DNA of 60,782 bases from UBA1231 sp045123185 (lineage in GTDB: Bacteria > Bacillota_I > Bacilli_A > ML615J-28 > CAG-313), in the NCBI GenBank assembly GCA_045123185.1, contig JBGVIL010000205.1, positions 1 through 60,782 of the forward strand, written 5' to 3'. The notes under the pieces are model-generated. The model worked only from the letters and a program-made list of their open reading frames with translations. It made no database searches and was not told where the DNA came from. The position numbers were made by a program, and so were the translations under genes. The number at the start of each line of letters is the position of its first letter. The first letter of the stretch is position 1. Shown here one piece after another: positions 27,426-36,167 of the stretch.

Positions 27426-27658
27426 AATTTAAAGAGTTTAGTGCCTGGTGTAATGAAAGAGCATGCGATGGTTGCTGGGGTATGATGGAAGCAATGATAT
27501 GCTGTAATGTTTGTAGTGATATTTATAAACTTCCATTTTGGAAGAGAGAAAAATATTGGAAAGAATGTGCAGAAAAAGAAATCATGCCAATTGTGAATGC
27601 AACTAATGAAAAAATTAAAGAAATTATGGGTGTTGATACCTTAAAAAAGGAGAAATAA
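27422..27658 (+). CDS. Cysteine-rich small protein
   Basis: A 78-residue protein with six cysteines in the first third (CNERACDGC, CCNVC), likely a metal site, and a helical tryptophan-rich second half (FWKREKYWKEC). The start overlaps the preceding stop (ATGA-type coupling). Its function is unknown. Confidence 0.55.
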   Translation: MKFKEFSAWCNERACDGCWGMMEAMICCNVCSDIYKLPFWKREKYWKECAEKEIMPIVNATNEKIKEIMGVDTLKKEK

Positions 27659-27663
27659 ATATT

Positions 27664-28080
27664 ATGTTTATTAAATTAATTAGTAAGGAACAATATAATA
27701 AAATGCAAAAGAAGATCGACGATCTAGAAAGGGATTTAAGAATAGCAACTTCGAGTAATGATTATCTAACTACTCGTTACGAAGATGTTAAAAAAACTTG
27801 TAGATCTTTAGAAGATGATATTAAACATAAATCTTCAGAAAACATACAGTTACAAAAATCAGTTAGTGCACAAATAGATACAAATCAAAAATTAAATGAA
27901 TGGATCGAAAAAATATTAAATGAAGTTGGTATAAGAGAATTACATGAAAGAACAGGAGTAACTATACCAGTTTATATTAACGATCAAATGCCAGCTTATA
28001 ATACTGTGGCAGATAAACCTTTCATACATGAAAGAAAAGAAATTGTTATTCCAGAATTAAGATTTGTAAAAATGGGATAG
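27664..28080 (+). CDS. Coiled-coil protein
   Basis: A 138-residue protein. Residues 8-85 are a predicted coiled coil (KMQKKIDDLERDLRIATSSN; KTCRSLEDDIKHKSSENIQL), followed by a short domain ending RELHERTGVTIPVYIND. AAAAAGGAG lies upstream. Unknown function; possibly a scaffold or adaptor. Confidence 0.55.
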   Translation: MFIKLISKEQYNKMQKKIDDLERDLRIATSSNDYLTTRYEDVKKTCRSLEDDIKHKSSENIQLQKSVSAQIDTNQKLNEWIEKILNEVGIRELHERTGVTIPVYINDQMPAYNTVADKPFIHERKEIVIPELRFVKMG

Positions 28081-28090
28081 GAGGTAAGTC

Positions 28091-28294
28091 ATGGAAGAAA
28101 AAGAATTAGATGAAAAATTAGAAAAAGATATTCAAGATCACATCAAAAACAAAAAGATAGATTATACAAAGTATAAGAAAACTTATAGAAGGGTATATAA
28201 TAGAAAGATATTGAGAAATATTATTAAACGTCAATTAAAAACTAATAAAATAAGAAATGCTTGGCATCAATTGCGAGCAGAAGGGAGAGTATAA
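28091..28294 (+). CDS. Small basic protein
   Basis: A 67-residue highly charged protein with a basic C-terminal half (RRVYNRKILRNIIKRQLKTN). TAGGAGGT is upstream. It overlaps the next ATG by one base. It could bind nucleic acid; no family is recognised. Confidence 0.5.
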   Translation: MEEKELDEKLEKDIQDHIKNKKIDYTKYKKTYRRVYNRKILRNIIKRQLKTNKIRNAWHQLRAEGRV

Positions 28295-28830
28295 TGAGTC
28301 AAAAATATGATGAATATATATTACAACATAAATCTTCTGTAAAAGAAGCATTCGATTGGTTATGTAAAAATATTCCTGAATTATTTTTAGATGAAGAGCA
28401 ACGAGCTAAAGTAGAGTATCAAATAGTCAATGCTCATGACCAATCTAAATATAGTAAAGAAGAATACGACGCATATGATAATTATTTTTATGGAAATAGA
28501 TCATATGAAGTTGTTAGAGAATTTAATGTAGCATGGTTACATCATATTCATAATAATCCTCATCATTGGCAATATTGGATATTACACAATGATAATCCGG
28601 ACGAAGGTATGATATTATTAGACATGCCAGACGAATATATTCTTGAAATGATTTGTGACTGGTGGAGTTTCTCTTGGGCTAAGGGTGACTTATACGAAAT
28701 CTTTAATTGGTATAATGAAAGAAAATCTTATATAAAATTATCAGATGAGACTAGAGAAAAAGTAGAAGGTGTCTTAGATACCATTAAGGATAAATTAGAT
28801 GAAAAGAAAAGAAAACACGAAGAACAATAA
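28294..28830 (+). CDS. DUF5662-like protein
   Basis: A 178-residue protein with a histidine-rich core: HDQSKYSKEEYDAYDNYFYG, then WLHHIHNNPHHWQYW and MPDEYILEMICDWWSFSW. The spaced histidines and aspartates suggest a metal-dependent (HD-like) fold, as in DUF5662, a common phage family without proven function. The start follows AAGGGAG. Its last 32 bases overlap the helicase gene. Confidence 0.7.
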   Translation: MSQKYDEYILQHKSSVKEAFDWLCKNIPELFLDEEQRAKVEYQIVNAHDQSKYSKEEYDAYDNYFYGNRSYEVVREFNVAWLHHIHNNPHHWQYWILHNDNPDEGMILLDMPDEYILEMICDWWSFSWAKGDLYEIFNWYNERKSYIKLSDETREKVEGVLDTIKDKLDEKKRKHEEQ

Positions 28831-30038
28831 GTTTCTATATGACTATCAGATGGAAGCAGTTAACAATATGAGGAATGGCTGCATATTAAATGGGGGAGTT
28901 GGTTCTGGTAAATCTAGAACCGCTCTGTATTATTATTTTAAAGAACAAGGTGGACAAGTTGAACCAGAGTTTAAACCACCTAAAAAGAAACCTAAAGATC
29001 TTTATATTATCACAACAGCTAGAAAAAGAGATACTCTTGAATGGGAAGGTGAATTAGGACCATTTCTTATGTCTGCAGATGAAAAACAGACTAAAAGATA
29101 TGGTAATAAAATAATAATAGACAGTTGGAATAACATTAAAAAATATGCAGATGCTAAAAATGCTTTCTTTATATTTGATGAGCAAAGAGTAATTGGATAT
29201 GGTGCTTGGACAAAAGCCTTTCTCAAAATTTCTAAATCAAATGACTGGATTTTATTGTCGGCTACCCCTGGAGATACATGGAGTGATTATATTCCGGTAT
29301 TTATTGCAAATGGATTTTATAAGAATAAAACAGAGTTCACTAGAGAACATATAGTATATTCTAGATTTAGTAAATATCCAAAGATTGATAGATATATTAA
29401 CACAGGTAGATTGATAAGATTAAGAAATCGAATATTAATAAATATGGATTTTGAACGAAAGACTGTTCCTCACCACGAAGATGTCTATACAGATTATGAT
29501 AGAGTAATGTATAAGTCTGTAACTAAGACAAGATGGGATCCATATAAAGATCAACCAATAGAACAAGCAAGCACATTATGTTATATTTTAAGAAGAATAG
29601 TGAATGAGTCTGAAGATAGAGTAGTTAAATTATTAGAGCTTTTAGAAGATCATCCTCGAGCAATTATATTTTATAACTTTGATTATGAATTAGAAATCTT
29701 AAAGAATTTAAATTTAGGAGACAATAGAGAAATAAGAGAATGGAATCGGCCATGCACACCAACCAATCCCTAACACAAGCAAATGGATATATTTAGTTCA
29801 GTATAATGCTGGTGCAGAGGGTTGGAATTGTATTAAAACAGATACCATTATATTTTTCAGTCAAAACTATTCATATAAAATAATGGAACAATCATCTGGT
29901 AGAATAGATAGATTAAATACGCCATATAAAGATTTATATTATTATCATTTAAAGAGTAGAAGCGGTATAGATTTAGCTATATCAAGGAGTTTAAAAGAAA
30001 AAAAGAATTTTAATGAGTCAAAATGGGTTGCATGGTAA
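28799..30038 (+). CDS. SNF2/DEAD-type DNA helicase (+1 shift at CGG 29747)
   Basis: A 412-residue superfamily 2 helicase. Before the shift: Walker A GGVGSGKSRT at about 32-41, FDEQR as the Walker B/DEAD equivalent, LLSATPGDTWSD as motif III. At 29747 the in-frame codon is CGG; unshifted reading ends nine codons later. Skipping C29747 gives NGHAHQPIPNTSKWIY, LVQYNAGAEGWNCI and motif VI SSGRIDRLNTP, ending at TAA 30036-30038. NGH-x-H and AGAEGWN are the conserved continuation in phage helicases of this type, so the shift is required for motifs V and VI. The unshifted product would lack half of the ATPase site. It overlaps the preceding gene by 32 bases. Confidence 0.87.
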
Positions 30039-30068
30039 CTTATATTTGTACTTAAGAAGGAGTAATAT

Positions 30069-30308
30069 ATGGAAAAACACGAGTTTTTTAAATGCATAGA
30101 ATTGCATAAGAGATTAAAAGAAAAAGTAAAAGGTGGAGTATTTATAGGAATGAACAATGGTACAATGACAGTAAGTATATCTGGATTCAGAGGAGTTAGA
30201 TACACAAGATTCTATAATAATATTCCAAACTGGATAGATTATAATAAAGTTGCAGATGAACTATATTATGATTATCGAAGATTTATATTAGAAAAATTTT
30301 GTTATTAA
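30069..30308 (+). CDS. Small protein of unknown function
   Basis: A 79-residue protein with AAGGAG upstream. GVFIGMNNGTMTVSISGFRG suggests a small beta domain, and the C-terminal third is aromatic (IDYNKVADELYYDYRRFIL). Not recognised. Confidence 0.5.
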   Translation: MEKHEFFKCIELHKRLKEKVKGGVFIGMNNGTMTVSISGFRGVRYTRFYNNIPNWIDYNKVADELYYDYRRFILEKFCY

Positions 30309-30323
30309 GAAAGGAGGATAATT

Positions 30324-30467
30324 ATGCCTAAAGTAAGATTAATAGATTGTATTAAATTAGGATTTGGATTCTTTATTGGTTATGAGGTAGCTAAAAAATT
30401 AAATGAGGTAGCTGGAGAGATTTACACAGTAGCTAAAGAAAGAATAACTAAAGGTTATATAGCTTAA
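30324..30467 (+). CDS. 47-residue peptide
   Basis: A short frame with a very strong AAAGGAGG site. The product has a short hydrophobic part (LGFGFFIGYEVAKKL) and a helical tail. Unknown function. Confidence 0.5.
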   Translation: MPKVRLIDCIKLGFGFFIGYEVAKKLNEVAGEIYTVAKERITKGYIA

Positions 30468-30496
30468 TTTATATTTTTAGAGAGGATGAATGTACT

Positions 30497-30679
30497 ATGG
30501 AAAATAGAGATAAAATCGTAGAATTTGATAAATATTGTAAGGACTGTGAATATTTTGATTCACCAGATTATTTAGATCCATGTCATGAATGTTTAAATAA
30601 TCCTAGTAATGAAGATTCTAGAAAACCAGTAAATTTTAAGAAGAAAGAAAAACCTGAGAAAAAAGAAAAGAAAAAATAG
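30497..30679 (+). CDS. Zinc-ribbon-like small protein
   Basis: A 60-residue protein with YCKDCEYF and CHEC, four cysteines spaced like a treble-clef or ribbon site, followed by a lysine-rich tail (KKKEKPEKKEKKK). Such proteins are frequent before sigma-like genes in phages. Probably nucleic-acid or protein binding. Confidence 0.6.
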   Translation: MENRDKIVEFDKYCKDCEYFDSPDYLDPCHECLNNPSNEDSRKPVNFKKKEKPEKKEKKK

Positions 30680-30691
30680 GAGGAAACAGTC

Positions 30692-31219
30692 ATGACAAAA
30701 GAAGAATTATTTAATAAGAATACAAATATTGCATATAAAATATGTCAATCATATAGAGTAAATTATCCAAATGAATTTGAAGATATCAAGCAAGTAGCAT
30801 TACTTGGTTTATGGAAAGCTTGTCTAAATTATGACGAAAATAGAGGAGCTATAAGTACTTATGCATACCCAATTGTAAAAAATCATATAAACATTTATGT
30901 ACGTGGCCTTAGAAAGCATCAGAATCGTTATATAAGCTTTTCTGAACCTATAACAGATAATTTAACAGTTGAAGATATTATTGCCTCAGAAATCGATTAT
31001 GAAGGGGATATAGTAGATAGAGCATATGTTGCTGAAGTTGCTAAAAAGATACCAGTTGTGTTTACAGACGAACGTGAACAATTTATATTTAAAGAATATA
31101 TTAATGGTAATACACAGGCTCAAACAGCAAAGAAAATGAATCTATCACAACCACAAATATCTAGACTTCAAAAAAGAGTAAAAAGTAAGATATATAAACT
31201 AGGAGGTGCTTATGTCTAA
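30692..31219 (+). CDS. Phage RNA polymerase sigma factor
   Basis: A 175-residue sigma-70-like protein. Region 2: NTNIAYKICQSYRVNYPNEF, DIKQVALLGLWKACLNYDEN and AISTYAYPIVKNHINIYVRG contain the helices that bind core enzyme and the -10 element. The C-terminal region 4 has a helix-turn-helix (GNTQAQTAKKMNLSQPQISR, LQKRVKSKI). It is short, as in ECF or SigH-type factors. It is the best candidate to read the unusual CGC-box promoters, though that is inference. Confidence 0.8.
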   Translation: MTKEELFNKNTNIAYKICQSYRVNYPNEFEDIKQVALLGLWKACLNYDENRGAISTYAYPIVKNHINIYVRGLRKHQNRYISFSEPITDNLTVEDIIASEIDYEGDIVDRAYVAEVAKKIPVVFTDEREQFIFKEYINGNTQAQTAKKMNLSQPQISRLQKRVKSKIYKLGGAYV

Positions 31220-31568
31220 AGATGTAGAACCTATACAAGAACATTTAACATTATATGAAAAAATTAAAAGATATTTTAAACAAAAAACTTACAAATGTAA
31301 AGTAGAAATAATGACTATAGATTTAACAAAAAATCAAATGAAAGTTGTAAATAATATGGGTAAATTTGGTGTATCTGCACAGGAAGCTAGTGAATCATTA
31401 ACTAAAGCTGGTAAAGCATTTGGTGAAGCATTTGTGTTTAATAAACTTTTAACACCAAATGAGATGAGAAAAATAGTAAATGATGATATTACTACATTAT
31501 ATGCTGAAGGAAAACCATATTGTATAATTAATCAGAAAGGAGACGTAATATGGCAAAGCAAGAAGTAA
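31212..31568 (+). CDS. Phage protein of unknown function
   Basis: A 118-residue protein whose ATG follows AGGAGGTGCTT and overlaps the sigma factor end by eight bases. Residues 40-80 (KNQMKVVNNMGKFGVSAQEA) look helical. The gene overlaps the next one. Not recognised. Confidence 0.5.
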   Translation: MSKDVEPIQEHLTLYEKIKRYFKQKTYKCKVEIMTIDLTKNQMKVVNNMGKFGVSAQEASESLTKAGKAFGEAFVFNKLLTPNEMRKIVNDDITTLYAEGKPYCIINQKGDVIWQSKK

Positions 31569-31864
31569 AACAAGTTAAAACTATAAAATCTAGAGAAGAA
31601 TTAATCGAAGATATTATTAATGCAGGAAAAAGTATTATAAATAATGCTGATAGTATATTAGGAAATGAAAAATATTTTCTAAATTGTAAAGTAACATTTA
31701 CTATCGATAGAAATATTAATAATATACCAACAATATCAGTACAAAGAGAATTTATACCAGAAGATAATATTAATAATATAGCTATGGAAGAACACCAAGC
31801 TAAAACAAAGAAAGGAAGTAAAGAAAATGGAAAAAATGCAAGAAAAAAAGAGATTAAGAATTAA
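31550..31864 (+). CDS. Small basic protein
   Basis: A 104-residue protein starting inside the end of the preceding gene after AAAGGAG. It has a mixed helix/beta middle (FLNCKVTFTIDRNINNIPTI) and a lysine-rich C-terminus (KTKKGSKENGKNARKKE). Unknown function. Confidence 0.45.
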   Translation: MAKQEVKQVKTIKSREELIEDIINAGKSIINNADSILGNEKYFLNCKVTFTIDRNINNIPTISVQREFIPEDNINNIAMEEHQAKTKKGSKENGKNARKKEIKN

Positions 31865-32216
31865 TATTGTTAGAAATGTTAATGAGGCAGTTGGACCCTT
31901 TGATCCAATAAATCCTGATTTTGGAGCAGAAGTTCAACCATGTTTAATAGGAGAAAAAGAATATCCTAATATATATTTAGATCATGATATTACAGATGAG
32001 GAATTTGAAAGTGCATTAGATATATTAGTAACTCATATGATGCAACATCAACTTCATAGTGTAAATCTTGATCTTGATATTCGTGATAAGATCTTAGAAG
32101 ATAGAAACAAACCAATGGAAGTTACTTTAGAAGAGTTAAAGCATTTCTTCGGACGTGATGTAGTTATAGTACAAAGAAAAGAGGAAGAAAATGGAGAACA
32201 ACAATCAACCAATTAA
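31827..32216 (+). CDS. Phage protein of unknown function
   Basis: A 129-residue protein overlapping both neighbours. EYPNIYLDHDITDEEFESAL, DILVTHMMQHQLHSVNLDLD and VTLEELKHFFGRDVVI give a mixed alpha/beta pattern. Start chosen after GAAAGGAAG. Function unknown. Confidence 0.5.
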   Translation: MEKMQEKKRLRINIVRNVNEAVGPFDPINPDFGAEVQPCLIGEKEYPNIYLDHDITDEEFESALDILVTHMMQHQLHSVNLDLDIRDKILEDRNKPMEVTLEELKHFFGRDVVIVQRKEEENGEQQSTN

Positions 32217-32493
32217 TTTTGATGAAATATATGAGTCTTGTAAAAAGATATCTGAAATGGTTGAGAACAACGACGAGCTTGGTTTTAAATTAAATGAATT
32301 ATTTAAAGGATTATTTAAAATAATTGAATACCAGGCTCAAGTTATCTCTGATAGAGACTCAGAATTAGATAAGTTAAAAGAAAAATATAATGATCTTAAA
32401 GAAGATTTTGATAGAATATTAGAATCTAATGAAAGAAAGAAAAGATTAATTCAGCAATTAAAAGAAGATAAGGATCTATGGTCAGAAAAATAA
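32191..32493 (+). CDS. Coiled-coil protein
   Basis: A 100-residue protein. Residues 45-95 are a strong coiled coil (QVISDRDSELDKLKEKYNDL; KEDFDRILESNERKKRLIQQ). It overlaps the preceding gene by 26 bases. Unknown function. Confidence 0.5.
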   Translation: MENNNQPINFDEIYESCKKISEMVENNDELGFKLNELFKGLFKIIEYQAQVISDRDSELDKLKEKYNDLKEDFDRILESNERKKRLIQQLKEDKDLWSEK

Positions 32494-32532
32494 GATACGA
32501 ATGATATATAAAAATTGAAAGGAGGAACTATA

Positions 32533-32679
32533 ATGAAAGTAGAACTATACGGTAAAAGATATTATACTGATAAGTCTGGTTGTCTATATTCTGATGTACT
32601 CCATTATATATTAGGTATACCTAGTGTATCTTTAACCCAAATGTATAACATGAGACAGATGATTGAAGAAAGATCCTAG
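32533..32679 (+). CDS. 48-residue protein
   Basis: A short frame after AAAGGAGG. The product (VELYGKRYYTDKSGCLYSDV, LTQMYNMRQMIEERS) has a small beta-hairpin-like start and a helical end. Not recognised. Confidence 0.5.
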   Translation: MKVELYGKRYYTDKSGCLYSDVLHYILGIPSVSLTQMYNMRQMIEERS

Positions 32680-32694
32680 AAAGGAATTATATTT

Positions 32695-32967
32695 ATGAAA
32701 TTAGAAGATGAAAATCGAAAACTAAAAAGTGAAAACAATGATTTAAAAGAACAACTTCAAAGTTATATTCCTAGAAGGAGAGTACGTAGAGTATATAAAC
32801 AACTACGAAAAATATTAGAACAGGATATTGAAAATGATTCGGTTATTTATATTTCTCAACTAAAAACATTCATAACAAATATTGAAAAAAATGGAGAAGC
32901 AGTTGCAGGCCAAGATATTAAAACTGCTATAGAACATTTATTAAGTATTTGTGAGGTGAATGAATAA
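32695..32967 (+). CDS. Helical protein
   Basis: A 90-residue protein starting with a coiled coil (KLEDENRKLKSENNDLKEQL) followed by basic and acidic helices. AAAGGAA lies upstream. Its stop overlaps the next start. Confidence 0.5.
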   Translation: MKLEDENRKLKSENNDLKEQLQSYIPRRRVRRVYKQLRKILEQDIENDSVIYISQLKTFITNIEKNGEAVAGQDIKTAIEHLLSICEVNE

Positions 32968-33149
32968 TGAAAAAATTATATAGATGTGATCCTGATAAAA
33001 ATATACCATGTAAGCAAAAATGGTGTTATAGAATAGGTCGTGATTGTTATAAAACAACAGAAAAACAATATAAAATGTCCTTACGCAAAAGAATAAAAGA
33101 ATTTATAGGGAGGAAAAAACTATGGATGAAGAGGAATTCGAAAGATTAG
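32967..33149 (+). CDS. Cysteine-containing basic protein
   Basis: A 60-residue protein with YRCDPDKNIPCKQKWCYRIG and a further Cys, a spacing that suggests a zinc site. The C-terminus is strongly basic. Similar small CDPDKN-type proteins are frequent in Firmicutes phages. Function unknown. Confidence 0.55.
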   Translation: MKKLYRCDPDKNIPCKQKWCYRIGRDCYKTTEKQYKMSLRKRIKEFIGRKKLWMKRNSKD

Positions 33150-33343
33150 AAAAAATTATATTTATGTTAAATAAAGGTTATACTATGCCAAATGAAGATT
33201 TAGAATGGATGATACATAAATTAAGAGTTCAGGATACTATGATAAATCTTATGGCTCCAAATTTAACCAGTCCAATTAACGGTATTGACTGGGTCAAGAA
33301 ATATTATAAAGAGGAGGCAGAGAAAAGAATATGTGGGAAGTAA
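33122..33343 (+). CDS. Small acidic protein
   Basis: A 73-residue protein overlapping the preceding gene by 28 bases, with GGGAGGAAAA upstream. It is helical (DEEEFERLEKIIFMLNKGYT). Unknown function. Confidence 0.45.
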   Translation: MDEEEFERLEKIIFMLNKGYTMPNEDLEWMIHKLRVQDTMINLMAPNLTSPINGIDWVKKYYKEEAEKRICGK

Positions 33344-33474
33344 TGCTACTAAATAATGCCACTGGTGAAAAATTTAATAAAACATTTACATCTGAATATT
33401 TATATCAAAAATTCCTTAACAAAGCTAAAAGAAGTAAAAAGATAACTATCTTAAGTTATGGGAGAGTATATTAA
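33331..33474 (+). CDS. 47-residue protein
   Basis: A short frame with AGGAGG 13 bases upstream, overlapping the end of the preceding gene. Product WEVMLLNNATGEKFNKTFTS, ending KKITILSYGRVY. Its stop overlaps the next start (TAATG). Confidence 0.45.
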   Translation: MWEVMLLNNATGEKFNKTFTSEYLYQKFLNKAKRSKKITILSYGRVY

Positions 33475-33596
33475 TGAGTAAATGTGATACTTGTCTTGGT
33501 TGTGGTCAATTTGAATTAGACGAATTTAACGGCGACGAAGATTGTAATAATTATATAAATGATGGAAGGAGAAATAAAAATGAAGGTAATGATTAG
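33474..33596 (+). CDS. 40-residue cysteine motif peptide
   Basis: Begins on the last base of the preceding stop. CDTCLGCG plus a later Cys suggests a small zinc knuckle. The Shine-Dalgarno of the next gene lies in its 3' part. Confidence 0.45.
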   Translation: MSKCDTCLGCGQFELDEFNGDEDCNNYINDGRRNKNEGND

Positions 33597-33918
33597 TTTA
33601 CCCATGAGAAATAGAAGTGACGAGGAAATAAAGAGGCAAATAAAAGATATTAGCAAACAATTTGCTAAATTACATATTGATACTGTTGACAACTTCTTTA
33701 CAGAAGAAATAGAAGGCTATAATAATGAAGCTCTATTTTATTTAGGTAAATCGATAGATTTGATAGGTAAAGTAGATGCTGTATATTTTGCTCCTGGTTG
33801 GAGAACAGCTAGGGGTTGTGTAATCGAAAGACGAGTTTGTGAAGAATATGGTGTAAAAATATTAGATGAAGATTTCTTATTACCTAAATCACAATGTCAA
33901 GTAAAAAGAATAATATAG
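33580..33918 (+). CDS. DUF4406 protein (deoxyribosyltransferase-like fold)
   Basis: A 112-residue protein. VMISLPMRNRSDEEIKRQI at the N-terminus, LIGKVDAVYFAPGWRTARGC with the conserved GW...RGC, and an IERRVCEEYG helix are the signature of DUF4406. That family has the fold of nucleoside 2-deoxyribosyltransferases. It probably acts on nucleotides or modified bases. The start follows GAAGGAG. Confidence 0.75.
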   Translation: MKVMISLPMRNRSDEEIKRQIKDISKQFAKLHIDTVDNFFTEEIEGYNNEALFYLGKSIDLIGKVDAVYFAPGWRTARGCVIERRVCEEYGVKILDEDFLLPKSQCQVKRII

Positions 33919-33931
33919 GAGGTATTGGTTT

Positions 33932-34663
33932 ATGAGACCAGCACAAAGATTATTAGGATATGATGTCCAAAATAAAAAATTTATAGATATGCAAACTGGA
34001 AATGATTGTACTCAAAGAGAAATATATGATTTTATTGAGTACTTATTTCAAAGATATAATATAGATTCGCAAGAATTAAAAATATATTATAGTCCAATTG
34101 AACAAGTTTATAAATCTAAATTAACAAATGAGGTTTGTACTCATGAATGGATTAATGAAGAAATTGCTAGAGTACTAAATGAGAACACATCAAAACAAAC
34201 ATGCACACCAAAAGAATGGGATGGATGTAGAGTTGAAAAAATGGGATGTGAAGGATGTACCTATGATGTCAATAAAAACAAAATAGTTCAATTTCCTAAG
34301 AACAGAATAGTTAGTGAACAAAAAATTGAGTCAGCCAAATTAAATATCAAAGCTCCAGATTTAAATGTTGCTATAAATGTAAGACCTAATGGTAATATAG
34401 GGGTAATACCTAAAGAATTAGATCCCAGTAAATGTAGACATTGTGGAGGAGATCAACCAGCTTATTGTGAAGAATGCTATCAATTATTGGTTAATAGGAT
34501 AACATGTTTACAGGCTATTGATCATAACGCTGTTTCTAAAAACTCAGTATTAGAATTTATGAATGGTTTAAGAAATATATTATTAAGTGGTGAAAGACCA
34601 GAAATAAAAATTGATAATATTAAATCTCTATATATTCAATATGATAAGGAGTTTGATAATTAA
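33932..34663 (+). CDS. Zinc-finger phage protein
   Basis: A 243-residue protein. Residues 88-108 contain CTPKEWDGCRVEKMGCEGC, a cysteine cluster. Residues 167-182 (KCRHCGGDQPAYCEEC) form a typical CxxC...CxxC site. The N-terminal part may be a separate alpha/beta domain. Unknown function. TAGGAGGT precedes the start. The stop overlaps the next ATG. Confidence 0.55.
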   Translation: MRPAQRLLGYDVQNKKFIDMQTGNDCTQREIYDFIEYLFQRYNIDSQELKIYYSPIEQVYKSKLTNEVCTHEWINEEIARVLNENTSKQTCTPKEWDGCRVEKMGCEGCTYDVNKNKIVQFPKNRIVSEQKIESAKLNIKAPDLNVAINVRPNGNIGVIPKELDPSKCRHCGGDQPAYCEECYQLLVNRITCLQAIDHNAVSKNSVLEFMNGLRNILLSGERPEIKIDNIKSLYIQYDKEFDN

Positions 34664-34956
34664 TGAAAGTTAATAGAAAGAGGTTTGAAAGATTAGCTAA
34701 TAAATTAACAAAGATAAGTCACGGACGTTATCATATTAATAGAAGTATTGGTATTGATGAAGTAGGAACTATATATTACACAAGATGGTGTATATTTGAC
34801 AGATTAGATGATGGACCTTTATATTTTAGTTCAGACAATAAACCAGTATTAGCTTCTGCTTATGGAGATGACTTACGAGATATTAAAATATTAATTAAAA
34901 AAGAGAAAAGGAGAAATAGAAATGAGTTTATACAATCGTTTATTCCAAGAAAATGA
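34663..34956 (+). CDS. Phage protein of unknown function
   Basis: A 97-residue basic protein overlapping both neighbours. Residues 1-25 are basic (KVNRKRFERLANKLTKISHG); the remainder is aromatic and beta-like (GTIYYTRWCIFDRLDDGPLY). Unknown. Confidence 0.5.
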   Translation: MKVNRKRFERLANKLTKISHGRYHINRSIGIDEVGTIYYTRWCIFDRLDDGPLYFSSDNKPVLASAYGDDLRDIKILIKKEKRRNRNEFIQSFIPRK

Positions 34957-35446
34957 AGATGCTACGGCATTATTAGGAATGATTTCATGTACAAGAGATA
35001 TGTTTCAAAGATATAGAGATGTATTTTTAAATGTAGAAGGAGATGTTATAACAGTCTTAACTAGACTAGGTGGAGGAAACAGAAAAGATTATCAAGAAGT
35101 ATTTGATGCTATGAAATGTAGTCCATATTATATAAGAGATTATGATGATGTGTTCGATGAGACATATTGTTATTTTGATTTTAGCGTTCCTGAAAAATAC
35201 AAAAAAACTTGTAAGATGATGGCACCAAAAGAAGAATGGCCTGGTATAAAAGCTATATTTGAAAAAGAGATAGCTGAGTCTAAAATACCTGGATCAGATG
35301 CTGAAAAAAGAATGGACCAAATAGCTGCTTCTATATTTGGTGCTTTAGAAGCTGGTTATGATCCAAACGATGAAGCTTTTAAAAAACATTTTAGAGATAA
35401 ATTAGGTCCAGACTTCAATGGAGATATTACAATAATAAAATTATAG
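34922..35446 (+). CDS. Phage protein of unknown function
   Basis: A 174-residue protein with AAAGGAG upstream, inside the preceding gene. LLGMISCTRDMFQRYRDVFL, VITVLTRLGGGNRKDYQEVF and YDDVFDETYCYFDFSVP are characteristic of a conserved Firmicutes phage family whose role I cannot name. The C-terminal half is helical. Confidence 0.55.
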   Translation: MSLYNRLFQENEDATALLGMISCTRDMFQRYRDVFLNVEGDVITVLTRLGGGNRKDYQEVFDAMKCSPYYIRDYDDVFDETYCYFDFSVPEKYKKTCKMMAPKEEWPGIKAIFEKEIAESKIPGSDAEKRMDQIAASIFGALEAGYDPNDEAFKKHFRDKLGPDFNGDITIIKL

Positions 35447-35459
35447 AAAGGAGAAACTA

Positions 35460-35948
35460 ATGAAAATTAATTTAACAAGACAGTTATATATTTTCCTAGA
35501 TGTAGATGGTGTTTTGAATAATTACAATCATTATAAAAAACAACATGAGAAATACGGTGGTAGGTTCTTTATGCAAAATATGCCATTTAATCCAAAGAGT
35601 TTACAAAATCTTAGAAAAATAATTGACAAGACTGGTGCTCAAATAGTTTTGACTAGCTCTTGGAGAAAGTCAGCTCCATGTATGACAGTGCTTGAAGCAA
35701 GATTGTGTGAGTACGGTATTAAGATATATGATAAAACTGGTGATGTTGGTAGTAGAAGTAATGAAATTATAGATTGGTTATTCGAAAATACTATTGACGG
35801 TGATGAATTTATAATTATAGATGATGAGTTATATGATCTACAAGAGTCATTCAGTGATATGAGAATATATAAAATTGATCCTAGATATGGATTAGATAGG
35901 AAAGCTACGAATGGTATACTTGAAAGAATAAATCAAATGATAAAATAA
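35460..35948 (+). CDS. HAD-family phosphatase
   Basis: A 162-residue HAD hydrolase. FLDVDGVLN carries the nucleophile and the second Asp (motif I). VLTSSWRKS is motif II, in the SSWR form seen in HAD domains of RNA-repair and phage proteins. FIIIDDE carries motif IV. It likely removes phosphate from a nucleotide or polynucleotide end. It is one of two HAD proteins here. Confidence 0.78.
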   Translation: MKINLTRQLYIFLDVDGVLNNYNHYKKQHEKYGGRFFMQNMPFNPKSLQNLRKIIDKTGAQIVLTSSWRKSAPCMTVLEARLCEYGIKIYDKTGDVGSRSNEIIDWLFENTIDGDEFIIIDDELYDLQESFSDMRIYKIDPRYGLDRKATNGILERINQMIK

Positions 35949-35963
35949 AGGAGGTAATGCCTC

Positions 35964-36167
35964 ATGATTAAGACAAAATATTACAATAATAAAGGTAAGA
36001 CAATTTATGAATGTGATAGATGTCACAAATTGTTAGAAAAAGAAGATGGGTTGTATCGAATTGGTATTTACAATATGGCTAGGAGTAAAACAGTTAAAAC
36101 TCTCCATTTGTGTAAACGATGTACTCAGATATCTTTAGCTATTGTAAATAAAGGAGTGAAAAAATAA
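35964..36167 (+). CDS. Zinc-ribbon protein
   Basis: A 67-residue protein with ECDRCHKLL and LCKRC, a four-cysteine ribbon. Such ribbons are common in small phage regulators. TAAAGGAGG precedes it; the last base of its stop is the first base of the next ATG. Confidence 0.55.
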   Translation: MIKTKYYNNKGKTIYECDRCHKLLEKEDGLYRIGIYNMARSKTVKTLHLCKRCTQISLAIVNKGVKK

